64,000 nucleotides of DNA from positions 124,001-188,000 of the forward strand of contig NZ_SPPC01000006.1 of NCBI RefSeq assembly GCF_004570975.1, read 5' to 3'. A program made the position numbers and the translations under genes. Shown piece by piece: positions 19,044-28,064 of the stretch. This stretch comes from Barnesiella sp. WM24. Its GTDB lineage: Bacteria > Bacteroidota > Bacteroidia > Bacteroidales > Muribaculaceae. Under the pieces are notes generated by a model. The model was not told the DNA's origin and did not search any database. It worked only from the letters and a program-made list of their open reading frames with translations. Within the stretch, counting starts at the first letter, position 1. The number at the start of each line of letters is the position of its first letter.

Positions 19044-19102
19044 CAAAGATAATGTATTTTTTGCATTTTATTTTCAACCGACGCATAAAGTTGCTACCTT
19101 TG
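19044..19102. promoter_or_regulatory. Divergent promoter region argS / nadB
   Basis: TATCTTTG on the minus strand (19044-19051) serves argS. TACCTTTG on the plus strand (19095-19102) serves nadB, 25 nt before its ATG. For argS a TTG lies 23 bp upstream of the -7 element. These elements decide the starts of both genes. Confidence 0.6.
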
Positions 19103-19126
19103 CGGCATATATATTATTCACGCGTT

Positions 19127-20707
19127 ATGACTTACGAATATGACTATTTGGTGATAGGGTCGGGCATTGCGGGCATGAGTTTTGCCCTGAAAGTAGCCGG
19201 GACCGGTAAAGTGGCGTTGATTTGCAAGACAAATCTTGAAGAAGCCAACACCTATTTTGCCCAGGGCGGAGTGGCGTCGGTCACTAATCTTGAGGTAGAT
19301 AATTTCGACAAGCATATCGAAGATACCATGATTGCCGGCGACTGGCTGAGCGACCGTGCCGCTGTCGAAAAAGTGGTAAAAGGAGCGCCGCAACAGATTA
19401 AGGAGCTCATCGGGTGGGGCGTCAACTTTGACAAGAATGAGAATGGCGACTTTGACCTGCACCGTGAAGGCGGACACTCCGAATTCAGAATACTCCACCA
19501 TAAGGACAATACCGGGGCGGAGATTCAGGAAAGTCTTGTAAAGGCGGTAAGAAACAATCCGAACATCGACATATTTGACAATCACTTTGCCATCGAGATA
19601 ATAACCCAGCACCATCTGGGCAAAATAGTGACACGCCGCACTCCCGACATCACATGTTACGGTGCCTATGTGCTTAACCCTTCCAACGGCAAGGTTGACA
19701 CTTTCCTGGCGCGTGTGACGCTTATCGCCACCGGCGGAGTGGGGGCGGTCTACACCACCACCACCAATCCTCTTGTCGCTACAGGCGACGGAATCGCTAT
19801 GGTCTACAGGGCAAAAGGCACGGTGAAAGACATGGAGTTTATCCAGTTTCACCCTACGGCGTTATATCACCCCGGCGACCGCCCGTCGTTTCTTATCACG
19901 GAGGCTATGCGCGGTTACGGCGCGGTGCTCCGCAACAAGCGCGGCGAAGAGTTCATGCATAAATATGACCCGCGACTGTCGCTCGCTCCGCGTGACATAG
20001 TGGCGCGTGCCATCGACTCGGAGATGAAGCAGTATGGCGACGAGCATGTGTATCTCGACGTCACCCATAAGGATCCGGAAGAGACTAAAAAGCATTTCCC
20101 CAACATATATCAGAAGTGTCTGTCGCTCGGTATAGACATAACGAAGGATTATATACCTGTCGCGCCCGCCGCCCATTATCTCTGCGGCGGAATAAAGGTC
20201 GACACCAATGGCGAGTCGTCGATAAAGCGCCTGTATGCGGTAGGCGAGTGTTCTTGCACGGGACTGCACGGCGGCAACCGTCTTGCGTCCAATTCGCTTA
20301 TCGAGGCTGTGGTCTACGCCGATGCCGCCGCCCGCCACGCGATGGAGGTGAAGGATCATTACAGTTACCGTCACGATGTGCCGCAGTGGAATGATGAAGG
20401 CACCCGCCATCCTGAAGAAATGGTGCTGATTACCCAGAGCATAAAGGAGGTGGGGCAGATTATGTCAACCTACGTGGGCATTGTGCGCAGCGACCTGCGT
20501 CTTAAAAGGGCATGGAACAGGCTTGACATCCTTTATGAGGAGACCGAAAAACTGTTCAAATGTTCAAAGGCGAGCCGTGAGATATGTGAGCTGCGCAACA
20601 TTATAAATGTAGGGTATCTTATCATGCGTCAGGCTATGGAGCGCAAGGAGTCGCGCGGTCTTCACTACACGGTCGATTATCCTCACACTGAACGCCGTGG
20701 GGAATAA
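19127..20707 (+). CDS. nadB: L-aspartate oxidase
   Basis: NadB oxidises aspartate to iminoaspartate, the first step of bacterial NAD biosynthesis. The FAD-binding motif GSGIAGMSFA is at the N-terminus, followed by TYFAQGGVAS, FHPTALY and RDIVARAID, all typical of the family. The C-terminal helical domain is complete. The ATG at 19127 is chosen because it follows the -7 element at 19095-19102. The open frame extends upstream to 19037, which would lie inside the promoter. nadA and nadC are not in the window. Confidence 0.94.
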   Translation: MTYEYDYLVIGSGIAGMSFALKVAGTGKVALICKTNLEEANTYFAQGGVASVTNLEVDNFDKHIEDTMIAGDWLSDRAAVEKVVKGAPQQIKELIGWGVNFDKNENGDFDLHREGGHSEFRILHHKDNTGAEIQESLVKAVRNNPNIDIFDNHFAIEIITQHHLGKIVTRRTPDITCYGAYVLNPSNGKVDTFLARVTLIATGGVGAVYTTTTNPLVATGDGIAMVYRAKGTVKDMEFIQFHPTALYHPGDRPSFLITEAMRGYGAVLRNKRGEEFMHKYDPRLSLAPRDIVARAIDSEMKQYGDEHVYLDVTHKDPEETKKHFPNIYQKCLSLGIDITKDYIPVAPAAHYLCGGIKVDTNGESSIKRLYAVGECSCTGLHGGNRLASNSLIEAVVYADAAARHAMEVKDHYSYRHDVPQWNDEGTRHPEEMVLITQSIKEVGQIMSTYVGIVRSDLRLKRAWNRLDILYEETEKLFKCSKASREICELRNIINVGYLIMRQAMERKESRGLHYTVDYPHTERRGE

Positions 20708-20737
20708 TCCCGCTCGTGTCATGCAATCTTTGCCGTC

Positions 20738-21391
20738 ATGTCGCGTTATAGAGTTATGAGGATTCTGTTCTGTATAATCATGACCATATTATGCGCTTTC
20801 GGCTCATATGCCGCCGCGGCTGTTGATGCCGACGGCGTGCCTGTGCCCCGCAGTGTGGTCAGGAAGCCTGTCAACGGACGTTATCATTTTGTGACAGAGC
20901 AGGGCGACACGGCTTTGATGGTCGTGCTTAACGAGGTCACGGTGTTTCCTCCGATGAAGTTCAAGAATAAAAAGCAGGAGGAGTTTTACTGGCGCACCGT
21001 GCGTGATGTAAAGCGCACTTTGCCTTATGCAAAGCTGATAGCCGAGACTCTCCTTGAGACCTATGAATACATGGAGACGCTTCCTACCCAAAAAGAGAGG
21101 GAGGCCCACCTGACTCAGATGGAGAAAGAAATTTTTGCCCAGTATAAGCCACATCTGAAGAAGTTTACAAAGTCACAGGGAAAGATGCTCGTCAAGCTTA
21201 TCAACCGGGAGACCAATCAAAGCAGCTATTCGATTCTGAAAGCGTTTCTCGGCACTTTCCGTGCCGGATTCTGGCAGACATTCGGAAAATTCTTCGGGGT
21301 TAGCCTGAAGACGAGCTATAATCCTGATAAAAATGAAGATGACGCGATTGTAGAGAGAGTGTGTATACTTGTTGAGCAGGGTCAGCTGTAA
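20738..21391 (+). CDS. DUF4294 family exported protein
   Basis: The protein begins with a hydrophobic signal (ILFCIIMTILCAFGSYAAAA). It then has the motif EFYWRTVRDVKRTLPYAKLI and a helical charged body that I associate with Bacteroidetes DUF4294. No function is known. A second Met 18 nt downstream (20756) is an equally possible start. It follows nadB by 30 nt and may be cotranscribed with it. Confidence 0.72.
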   Translation: MSRYRVMRILFCIIMTILCAFGSYAAAAVDADGVPVPRSVVRKPVNGRYHFVTEQGDTALMVVLNEVTVFPPMKFKNKKQEEFYWRTVRDVKRTLPYAKLIAETLLETYEYMETLPTQKEREAHLTQMEKEIFAQYKPHLKKFTKSQGKMLVKLINRETNQSSYSILKAFLGTFRAGFWQTFGKFFGVSLKTSYNPDKNEDDAIVERVCILVEQGQL

Positions 21392-21490
21392 ATCGATTGA
21401 TTTACAGCCTATTGATGCTTGCATGGCGGCTCCTTGTAATGGCGCCGGAAATTTAATGGGAAAATATTTTTCAAAAAAAGAGTCAAAAAA

Positions 21491-21522
21491 TTTGCAAGAA
21501 TGAAATTTAGCATATAACTTTG
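21491..21522 (+). promoter_or_regulatory. Promoter of tRNA-Asp
   Basis: TTTG (21491-21494), a 20-bp spacer and TAACTTTG (21515-21522) form a textbook Bacteroidetes promoter 46 nt before the tRNA. Confidence 0.8.
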
Positions 21523-21568
21523 CACTCGCAAAACGGCAGAGGCGGTTTTGATAAAATAGAAAAAATTT

Positions 21569-21642
21569 GGTGCGTTAGTTCAGTTGGTTAGAATACATGC
21601 CTGTCACGCATGGGGTCACGGGTTCGAGTCCCGTACGCACCG
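21569..21642 (+). tRNA. tRNA-Asp (GTC)
   Basis: The 7-bp acceptor stem pairs GGTGCGT with ACGCACC. The anticodon loop is CTGTCAC, giving anticodon GTC, closed by CATGC/GCATG. The T-loop GGTTCGAGTC is standard and the discriminator is G at 21642. No CCA is encoded. Confidence 0.97.
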
Positions 21643-21655
21643 CTGAGGAGAGAGG

Positions 21656-21705
21656 AGAAGGAGAATTTGTAACACTTTCGGGTTTACATTTTCTCCTTCT
21701 TTTTT
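21656..21705 (+). terminator. Terminator of tRNA-Asp
   Basis: AGAAGGAGAA (21656-21665) and TTCTCCTTCT (21691-21700) form a 10-bp stem followed by T residues to 21705. Confidence 0.75.
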
Positions 21706-21795
21706 GTCTTGTGTACAAGATTTCGTAACTTTGTGGTAAATAGGCTTATGCCTGTATGCGCCCGGGAGGCGCGATAAATATCTTGAACGACAGAA

Positions 21796-22629
21796 ATGAG
21801 TGAAAATATAAAACGTACTGTACTTGACTATAATGACATAGTAGGGATGTTGCCACAGCTTGAAGGTCATGAGAAACTGGTGAACAATGTGATTCACTGG
21901 ATTGCGCTTGACAAGGTTAATGCCGTGCATGACAAGTATTGCGACAATCCCGGACCTGAATTTACGCGTAACCTGCTGAAAGATTTTGACATCACCCTGC
22001 GCGTCGACGGCAAGGAGGTGCTGGAGCATCTTCCCGAAGGGGCGTTCATCACTGTGAGCAATCATCCTTTCGGTGCGCTCGACGGCATATCGTTGATTTC
22101 GCTTATAGGCTCCATTCGTCCTGAGTTCAAGGTCATGGTCAACATGGTCTTGAACCATATCTCGGCGATGCGCCCCAACTTTATCGCTGTTGACGCCCTT
22201 GCATCTGACGACCCGGCAAAGAAAGCCGTGTCCATGAAGGGTATAAAGGAGGCTATAATGCAGGTGCGCCGAGGTAATCCTATCGGATTTTTCCCGGCTG
22301 GAGCTGTAAGCAAGATAAACGGTAAGCTACGTATCGAGGACCGCGAGTGGCAGCCCTCTATCATACGCCTTATACAGCAGCTCAACGTGCCCGTCATACC
22401 GATTTATTTTCACGGACATAACAGTCTTTGGTTCAATATACTCGGACTCATTGACTGGCGTCTGCGCACATTGCGCCTCCCTGCCGAGGTGTGGCGCAAG
22501 TGTCACAGCGAGATTCATGTCTCGGTAGGTGATGTAATATCGCCAGACGAGCTGAAGCAATATCCCGACGTGGCTGGGCTGGGCGATTTTCTGAAGAATA
22601 AAACCTATCAATTGCGTAATCGCCGATGA
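21796..22629 (+). CDS. PlsC-like lysophospholipid acyltransferase
   Basis: This is a glycerolipid acyltransferase of the LPLAT superfamily. The catalytic HxxxxD is present as NHPFGALD (His90, Asp95), followed by a substrate region around FFPAGAVSK. Some 277-aa Bacteroidetes members may O-acylate glycine or ornithine lipids, so the acceptor is not fixed. It overlaps the sigma-54 regulator gene by 4 nt and heads an envelope-oriented operon. Confidence 0.85.
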   Translation: MSENIKRTVLDYNDIVGMLPQLEGHEKLVNNVIHWIALDKVNAVHDKYCDNPGPEFTRNLLKDFDITLRVDGKEVLEHLPEGAFITVSNHPFGALDGISLISLIGSIRPEFKVMVNMVLNHISAMRPNFIAVDALASDDPAKKAVSMKGIKEAIMQVRRGNPIGFFPAGAVSKINGKLRIEDREWQPSIIRLIQQLNVPVIPIYFHGHNSLWFNILGLIDWRLRTLRLPAEVWRKCHSEIHVSVGDVISPDELKQYPDVAGLGDFLKNKTYQLRNRR

Positions 22630-23852
22630 ATGTGATGGATCTCTCTACTGAAGTGCGCGAGGCAAAATCGCGCTTCGGAATCGTTGGCAACGCCCCGGCA
22701 CTTGTAGCCGCCGTCCAGCGCGCCCTGCGTGTGGCTCCGATTGACCTGTCGGTGCTTATTACGGGCGAGAGCGGTGCGGGAAAAGAGTTTTTTCCGCAGA
22801 TAATACATGCCTACGGTTCGCGAAAACATTCAAAGTATATCGCCGTCAATTGCGGTGCGATACCCGAGGGCACTATCGACTCCGAACTTTTCGGTCACGA
22901 GAAAGGTGCTTTCACCGGAGCCATCGCTACCCGAAAGGGATATTTCGAGGAGGCCGACGGCGGCACTATCTTCCTTGATGAGGTGGCGGAGCTTCCGCTC
23001 ACAACCCAGGCGAGGCTGCTGCGAGTGCTGGAGAGCGGAGAATTTATAAAGGTGGGCTCGTCAACCGTCCAGAAGACCAACATACGTGTCGTGGCTGCCA
23101 CAAATGTCGACATGATGAAGGCTATACAGGCAGGCAAATTCCGGGAAGACCTATATTACCGCCTGTCGACGGTGCATATAACCGTGCCGCCGCTGCGTGA
23201 CAGAGGCGATGACATATGGCTGCTTGCCCGCAAGTTTGCATCTGATTTTTCAGAGCGTTACCATACACCTGCCGTGGCTTTTGATGAAAATGTGGCGATG
23301 ATGCTGAGCCATTATCCGTGGCCGGGCAATGTGCGTCAGCTTAAAAATGTGGTCGAGCAGATAGCCCTGTTTGAAGCCGGCAATTCAATCACTCCTGAAA
23401 AACTGCGGTCCTATCTTCCCGAGGTGACGACTTCGTTCACCCCCGCCGTGTCGGTCGACGGAAGCCATTCCTATGCATCGGAGAGGGAACTGCTGTTCAA
23501 TATGCTTTTCCGCATGCGCAATGAGATTGACACCCTCCGCGCTACAATCGAGACAATGGAGAGCGGAGTTCCGCGCGACATAAGACCCCTTGACGAGCCG
23601 GAGCCCGTCGAGGAGCCTCCCCACTCGCTTGTGCGTTATTCACCGATGCCACGTCTATACCCCGACAGCCACGCCGCTCATGACATAATTACCGAGAGCC
23701 CCGACTCGGGCATGACTCTTGAGGACACCGAGCGCGAGACCATACGCCGGGCACTGGAGCGTAACGAAGGCCGTCGCAAGGCTACCGCCGTGGAGCTTAA
23801 TATCTCGGAGCGCACGTTATATCGTAAAATCAAAGAGTTCGGACTTGAATAG
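22626..23852 (+). CDS. Sigma-54-dependent AAA+ activator with Fis-type HTH
   Basis: This is an enhancer-binding protein for sigma-54 RNA polymerase. Walker A is GESGAGKE (47-54), the sigma-54 contact loop is GAFTGA (94-99), Walker B is GGTIFLDEV, and the C-terminus has a Fis/HTH_8 helix-turn-helix ending in SERTLYRKIKEFGLE. There is no N-terminal receiver or sensor domain. Its activity is therefore probably set by abundance or a separate partner. It sits between an acyltransferase and lptE, an order I recall as common in Bacteroidales, which suggests envelope control. Confidence 0.92.
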   Translation: MNVMDLSTEVREAKSRFGIVGNAPALVAAVQRALRVAPIDLSVLITGESGAGKEFFPQIIHAYGSRKHSKYIAVNCGAIPEGTIDSELFGHEKGAFTGAIATRKGYFEEADGGTIFLDEVAELPLTTQARLLRVLESGEFIKVGSSTVQKTNIRVVAATNVDMMKAIQAGKFREDLYYRLSTVHITVPPLRDRGDDIWLLARKFASDFSERYHTPAVAFDENVAMMLSHYPWPGNVRQLKNVVEQIALFEAGNSITPEKLRSYLPEVTTSFTPAVSVDGSHSYASERELLFNMLFRMRNEIDTLRATIETMESGVPRDIRPLDEPEPVEEPPHSLVRYSPMPRLYPDSHAAHDIITESPDSGMTLEDTERETIRRALERNEGRRKATAVELNISERTLYRKIKEFGLE

Positions 23853-23862
23853 CCCCATTTAA

Positions 23863-24399
23863 ATGAAACGTATAGCCAATTATCTTCGCCATTGCCCCGG
23901 ACTATGGGTGCTTGCAATCACAGTGGCAATGATTGTGCAGAGTTGTACAATCAGTTATAAATTCAATGGAACGGCGATAGACTATAATGTCTATAAGACA
24001 ATCCGCGTGTCGCAGTTCCCGATACGTGCGGCGCTTGTCTACCCGCCGTTGCAGCAGACATTTGAAAACGCCCTGCTCGACTACATCACGCGAAACACCC
24101 GTCTACAGACCACCGACGGCTCCAGCGACCTTGAGATGGAAGGCGAGATCACCGGCTACACCCTCTCGCCTCAGGCTGTCACCGAAAACGCGCTTGCCTC
24201 AAAGACGCGTCTTACCATCACTGTCAGGGTGAAATATACTGACAACAAAAATGACAAGAATGATATAGACCAGTCATTTTCAGCCTATCAGGACTTTGAC
24301 AGCTCCGAAATGCTTACCGATGTCCAGGACCAGCTCTGCGAGGAAATCACCGAGCAGCTTGTCGACCTTATTTTTAACGCTACTCTCGGTAACTGGTAA
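23863..24399 (+). CDS. lptE: LptE-like LPS-assembly lipoprotein
   Basis: LptE plugs and assists LptD in inserting lipopolysaccharide into the outer membrane. The 178-aa protein has a lipoprotein-like signal ending in VQSC. It then has the Bacteroidetes LptE pattern YKFNGTAIDY, FPIRAALVYPPL and NALLDYI. The assignment rests on this pattern and the conserved neighbourhood (sigma-54 activator before, secG after). Confidence 0.82.
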   Translation: MKRIANYLRHCPGLWVLAITVAMIVQSCTISYKFNGTAIDYNVYKTIRVSQFPIRAALVYPPLQQTFENALLDYITRNTRLQTTDGSSDLEMEGEITGYTLSPQAVTENALASKTRLTITVRVKYTDNKNDKNDIDQSFSAYQDFDSSEMLTDVQDQLCEEITEQLVDLIFNATLGNW

Positions 24400-24405
24400 T
24401 ATTAT

Positions 24406-25179
24406 ATGGAAGGGCTTGCCGACACTCTGAAAAAACTTATCGCCGACACGGCGATGGTGCCCGACGACCGGTGGGTCGACGAGATGTACAGCCGCTACCC
24501 CTACTTCACGTTGCCCGCGATGCTGAGGCTTGAGCGTGACGCCGGACTTTCCGACGATCGCAGGCGCGAGCTTACACGCCGTGTCGCGCTCAACAGTGCC
24601 GACGCCGAGGCTTTATATCGTCTTATGGAGCCGATGGCTGCTGACTTTGATGACATATATCCACAGCGTGACGCTGTCGCAACTCCTACCACCGATGCCG
24701 CGATAGACACGTTTATCGACACATACGGCTCCTCGGGCTCCAACGAGGAGGAGATACTCGAGCGATTGATATTCAATCCTGTAGCCGATTATGCCCAGAT
24801 TCTCGCCGACGAGGAAGAAAGAAGCTTCCCTGACAGCGAAGAGGCTGTCGGCGACTCGCAGGACAGCCTGATAAACGCTTTCATCCTGAAAAGCCGTGAC
24901 AACAACGGGCATTTCCCTGCGGTAGAGGGTGAAAAGGATGAAGTGACAGAGGAAGCTCCCGCCGTGCCGGAGCCTATAAAGCCTCCTGTCGTTCAGGATG
25001 ACTCGCTTTTAAGTGAAAGTCTGGCAAAAATTTATATAAAACAGCACCGATATGACAAGGCTTTTGAAATAATAAGCGGTTTAAGTTTGAAATATCCGGA
25101 AAAAAGTATTTACTTTGCAGACCAATTGCGTTTCTTACAGAAACTTATCATAAATCAGAAATATATAAAACAAAAATAA
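24406..25179 (+). CDS. Uncharacterised TPR-like protein of the lptE-secG operon
   Basis: This 257-aa protein has no signal peptide. Its first half is acidic. The C-terminal 50 residues (SLAKIYIKQHRYDKAFEII, YPEKSIYFADQL) look like a TPR-type helical hairpin. I do not recognise a named family. It lies 6 nt after lptE and 12 nt before secG, so it is part of the operon. Confidence 0.75.
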   Translation: MEGLADTLKKLIADTAMVPDDRWVDEMYSRYPYFTLPAMLRLERDAGLSDDRRRELTRRVALNSADAEALYRLMEPMAADFDDIYPQRDAVATPTTDAAIDTFIDTYGSSGSNEEEILERLIFNPVADYAQILADEEERSFPDSEEAVGDSQDSLINAFILKSRDNNGHFPAVEGEKDEVTEEAPAVPEPIKPPVVQDDSLLSESLAKIYIKQHRYDKAFEIISGLSLKYPEKSIYFADQLRFLQKLIINQKYIKQK

Positions 25180-25191
25180 TACAAAAAAACA

Positions 25192-25551
25192 ATGTACATA
25201 GTAATTATTATCCTTACGGTCATTGCTTCACTTCTTATGATAGGCATCGTGCTTATCCAGAAATCCAAAGGAGGCGGACTATCTTCTCAGTTTGGCGGTG
25301 CAAACCAGGTGATGGGTGTACGCCGCACCAATGATTTTATTGAAAAAGTTACCTGGTGGCTTGCTGCTGCAATCGGTGTGCTTGCCGTGCTTGGTGTGTT
25401 CTTCATGCCCCGCAACATTATCCAGAGCTCATCACGTGTGGCTCCCCAGGCTACAGAGCAGACTCAGCCCGCCGACTTCAATACCGACGTCGAGACTCCG
25501 GCTGCCGCTCCTGTTCTTCCCGCTCCCGCTCCGGAGGCTGCTGCAGAATAA
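25192..25551 (+). CDS. secG: SecG subunit of the Sec translocon
   Basis: SecG supports SecYEG-dependent export. The protein shows two hydrophobic helices flanking the conserved loop IVLIQKSKGGGLSSQFGG, then RRTNDFIEKVTW. An Ala/Pro-rich tail of about 40 residues is typical in Bacteroidetes. It is the last gene of the operon and is followed by a terminator. Confidence 0.93.
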   Translation: MYIVIIILTVIASLLMIGIVLIQKSKGGGLSSQFGGANQVMGVRRTNDFIEKVTWWLAAAIGVLAVLGVFFMPRNIIQSSSRVAPQATEQTQPADFNTDVETPAAAPVLPAPAPEAAAE

Positions 25552-25585
25552 TCCTTTTTGATATTCCGACTATAACAGATTATAA

Positions 25586-25623
25586 CCGTGAATAAGGTGT
25601 TTTTCCTTTTTCACGGTTTTTTT
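25586..25623 (+). terminator. Terminator of the acyltransferase-secG operon
   Basis: CCGTGAA (25586-25592) pairs with TTCACGG (25610-25616), followed by a T run. Confidence 0.8.
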
Positions 25624-25669
25624 CTCGGTCTAATTTATGGCGGTTTTTGTAAATAATGTGACACAATGA

Positions 25670-25699
25670 TTGTCAAATCAAAATAAATGCTTACATTTG
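25670..25699 (+). promoter_or_regulatory. Promoter of the Lrp-family gene
   Basis: TTG (25670-25672), 19 bp, then TACATTTG (25692-25699). A second TAAATTTG (25714-25721) nearer the gene could be an alternative -7 or part of an autoregulatory site. Confidence 0.6.
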
Positions 25700-25738
25700 C
25701 TATGTAAAATTGGTAAATTTGAATACATTTTATAGAAT

Positions 25739-26200
25739 ATGGAAAAAATAGACAACCTTGATCGCAAAATACTCGAAATCGTAATGCGAAATGCACGTAT
25801 TCCGTCAAAGGATGTCGCTATGGAGTGTGGTGTCTCACGCGCCGCCATCCACCAGCGTCTGCAACGGATGATTGACCTCAAGGTGATTACCGGGTCGGGC
25901 TATCATGTCAATCCCAAGATATTAGGCTATCGCACATGTACCTATATCGGGGTCAATCTTGAGCGCGGCGCGATGTACCGTGACGTGGTGCCTGAGCTGG
26001 AAAAGATTCCCGAAGTGGTGGAGTGTCACTTCACGACCGGTCCATATACAATGTTGATAAAATTGTATGCGCGTGACAACGAGCACCTTATGGAGCTGCT
26101 TAACGACAAGATTCAGATGATTCACGGCGTTAACGGCACTGAGACTCTCATCTCGCTTGACAGCAGCATAGACCGCGAGATTCCGATTAATTACGAATAA
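25739..26200 (+). CDS. Lrp/AsnC family transcriptional regulator
   Basis: This 153-aa regulator has an N-terminal winged HTH (LDRKILEIVMRNARI, CGVSRAAIHQRLQRM) and a C-terminal RAM ligand-binding domain. Such proteins respond to amino acids or other small effectors. The target genes are unknown. It is monocistronic, with a good promoter and a terminator at 26223-26258. Confidence 0.93.
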   Translation: MEKIDNLDRKILEIVMRNARIPSKDVAMECGVSRAAIHQRLQRMIDLKVITGSGYHVNPKILGYRTCTYIGVNLERGAMYRDVVPELEKIPEVVECHFTTGPYTMLIKLYARDNEHLMELLNDKIQMIHGVNGTETLISLDSSIDREIPINYE

Positions 26201-26222
26201 CTCCCGGCAATAAGATACTATG

Positions 26223-26258
26223 AGTGCCGCAGCCTGAGTCAAAGGTGGCGGCACTTTC
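26223..26258 (+). terminator. Terminator of the Lrp-family gene
   Basis: AGTGCCGC (26223-26230) pairs with GCGGCACT (26248-26255), followed by a short T run. Confidence 0.7.
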
Positions 26259-26345
26259 TGTGTCTATATCGGTCTATGTGACGAAAATGTTTTGATATTG
26301 GGAAAATTTAGCTATTTTTGTGTGATAAGTAATTGATAATTTGCG

Positions 26346-26798
26346 ATGCGACTTGTTATACAACGTGTGACCCGTGCATCAGTCAGCATTGCCGGCTCTG
26401 TTCATTCTTCGATTGATGCCGGGATGATGGTGCTTGTAGGAGTGGAGACCGGTGATACTCCCGCCGATGTCGAGTGGCTTGCCGGAAAAGTGGCGGCGCT
26501 GCGTATATTTAACGACGAGGCGGGTGTCATGAACCGCTCGATTATTGATGCCGGCGGCGACCTGCTTGCCGTCAGTCAGTTCACTCTCACGGCGTCGACC
26601 CGCAAGGGCAACCGCCCGAGCTACATACGCGCGGCTCGCCCGGAAGAGGCTGTTCCGCTCTACGAGCTGTTTTGCTCCATGATGGAGGAGCGTCTCGGCA
26701 AGGAGGTGAAGCGGGGAGTCTTCGGCGCTGACATGCAGGTCGAGCTTATTAACGACGGGCCGGTGACGATAATCATCGACTCCCGTCTTAAAGAGTAG
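26346..26798 (+). CDS. dtd: D-aminoacyl-tRNA deacylase
   Basis: DTD hydrolyses D-aminoacyl-tRNAs and mischarged Gly-tRNA-Ala. The N-terminal RLVIQRVTRASV, the central SQFTL motif and the C-terminal NDGPVTIIIDS (with the Gly-Pro) are diagnostic. The 150-aa length is standard. It is the first gene of an operon with a MazG-like gene and deoC. Confidence 0.96.
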   Translation: MRLVIQRVTRASVSIAGSVHSSIDAGMMVLVGVETGDTPADVEWLAGKVAALRIFNDEAGVMNRSIIDAGGDLLAVSQFTLTASTRKGNRPSYIRAARPEEAVPLYELFCSMMEERLGKEVKRGVFGADMQVELINDGPVTIIIDSRLKE

Positions 26799-27146
26799 AT
26801 GATTATGAATAATGACGATATTACACTGCGTGAGGCGCAGGCTGTTGTCGACAGGTGGATTACCACGGTCGGTGTGCGTTACTTCTCCCCGCTCACCAAT
26901 ATGGCTGTGCTTGCCGAGGAGGTAGGCGAGGTGGCGAGAGTGATGGCGCGGCGTTATGGCGACCAGTCGTTCAAGCCGGGCGAGGAGGACACTCTTGCCG
27001 ATGAACTCGCCGATGTGATGTGGGTCGTGCTTGCCATAGCCAATCAGAGCGGCGTCGACCTTACGGAGGCGTTGGCGCGTAATATCGAGAAGAAGACATT
27101 GCGTGACCGTGACCGTCATAAAAACAATCATAAATTAAGCGACTAA
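26799..27146 (+). CDS. MazG-like nucleotide pyrophosphohydrolase
   Basis: This 115-aa all-alpha NTP-PPase has the metal-binding pattern AEEVGEVARV followed by LADELADVMWV (E-x-x-E and E-x-x-D). It should hydrolyse non-canonical or excess nucleotides to monophosphates. It directly abuts dtd; the exact start is uncertain (ATG at 26799 or the ATG at 26805). Confidence 0.88.
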   Translation: MIMNNDDITLREAQAVVDRWITTVGVRYFSPLTNMAVLAEEVGEVARVMARRYGDQSFKPGEEDTLADELADVMWVVLAIANQSGVDLTEALARNIEKKTLRDRDRHKNNHKLSD

Positions 27147-27179
27147 CCATAAATTCAATAATTAAAACCGATTTTTACA

Positions 27180-28064
27180 ATGAGCGACAAATATCATGAC
27201 ACCGTAGCCGCCTCTAAGGTCATCACTGACGACGAGGCTGTGAAAAAAGCCGTTGACGAGATTCTTGAGAAGCATCTTGATGAAAACATGAATGTCGAGG
27301 TCTATAAGTCAATATTCAACTGCATTGACCTCACTACGCTTTCTACTACCGACTCGCCTCAGTCGGTGGCTGACTTCACCGAGCGTGTCAACGCCTTTGA
27401 CAATGAATATCCCGCGCTGAAAAATGTTGCGGCGATATGTGTTTATCCTAATTTTGCCCAGGTAGTAAGGACTGTGCTTGATGTCACTGACGTGAAAGTG
27501 GCGTGTGTGTCGGGTGCTTTCCCCTCCTCTCAGTCATTTCTGGAGGTGAAGGTTGCGGAGACCGCGCTCGCAGTGGCGTCGGGTGCCGACGAGATTGACA
27601 TTGTGCTTAATGTAGGCAATTATCTTGACGGTGACTGGGAAGAGGTGTGTGACGAAATCAGCGAGCAGAAACATGCCTGCCGCGACGCTCACCTGAAGGT
27701 GATTCTTGAGACCGGAGCGTTGAAGAGCGCTGAGAATATACGCAACGCCTCGGTGCTTGCCATGTATTCGGGTGCCGATTTCATCAAGACTTCGACCGGA
27801 AAGGTATATGACGGCGCTTCGCTTGAGGCTGCTTACGTGATGGCTCAGGCAATAAAGGAATATCACGAGACCACCGGCAACAAGGTTGGCTTCAAGGCTG
27901 CGGGTGGAGTGTCGACCACAGTTGACGCCGTGAAGTATTACACGGTGATAAAGGAGGTGCTTGGAGAAGAGTGGCTCGACAACGGTCTGTTCCGTATAGG
28001 CGCGAGCCGTCTTGCCAATAATCTGCTCGGCGACATTCTTGGAGAACCGGTGAAATATTTCTGA
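27180..28064 (+). CDS. deoC: Deoxyribose-phosphate aldolase
   Basis: DeoC splits 2-deoxyribose-5-phosphate into glyceraldehyde-3-phosphate and acetaldehyde. The Schiff-base Lys is in ADFIKTSTGK, with supporting motifs DEIDIVLNVG, KVILETGAL and KAAGGVS. The 294-aa length fits the longer Bacteroidetes form. It overlaps the next gene by 1 nt. Confidence 0.95.
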   Translation: MSDKYHDTVAASKVITDDEAVKKAVDEILEKHLDENMNVEVYKSIFNCIDLTTLSTTDSPQSVADFTERVNAFDNEYPALKNVAAICVYPNFAQVVRTVLDVTDVKVACVSGAFPSSQSFLEVKVAETALAVASGADEIDIVLNVGNYLDGDWEEVCDEISEQKHACRDAHLKVILETGALKSAENIRNASVLAMYSGADFIKTSTGKVYDGASLEAAYVMAQAIKEYHETTGNKVGFKAAGGVSTTVDAVKYYTVIKEVLGEEWLDNGLFRIGASRLANNLLGDILGEPVKYF

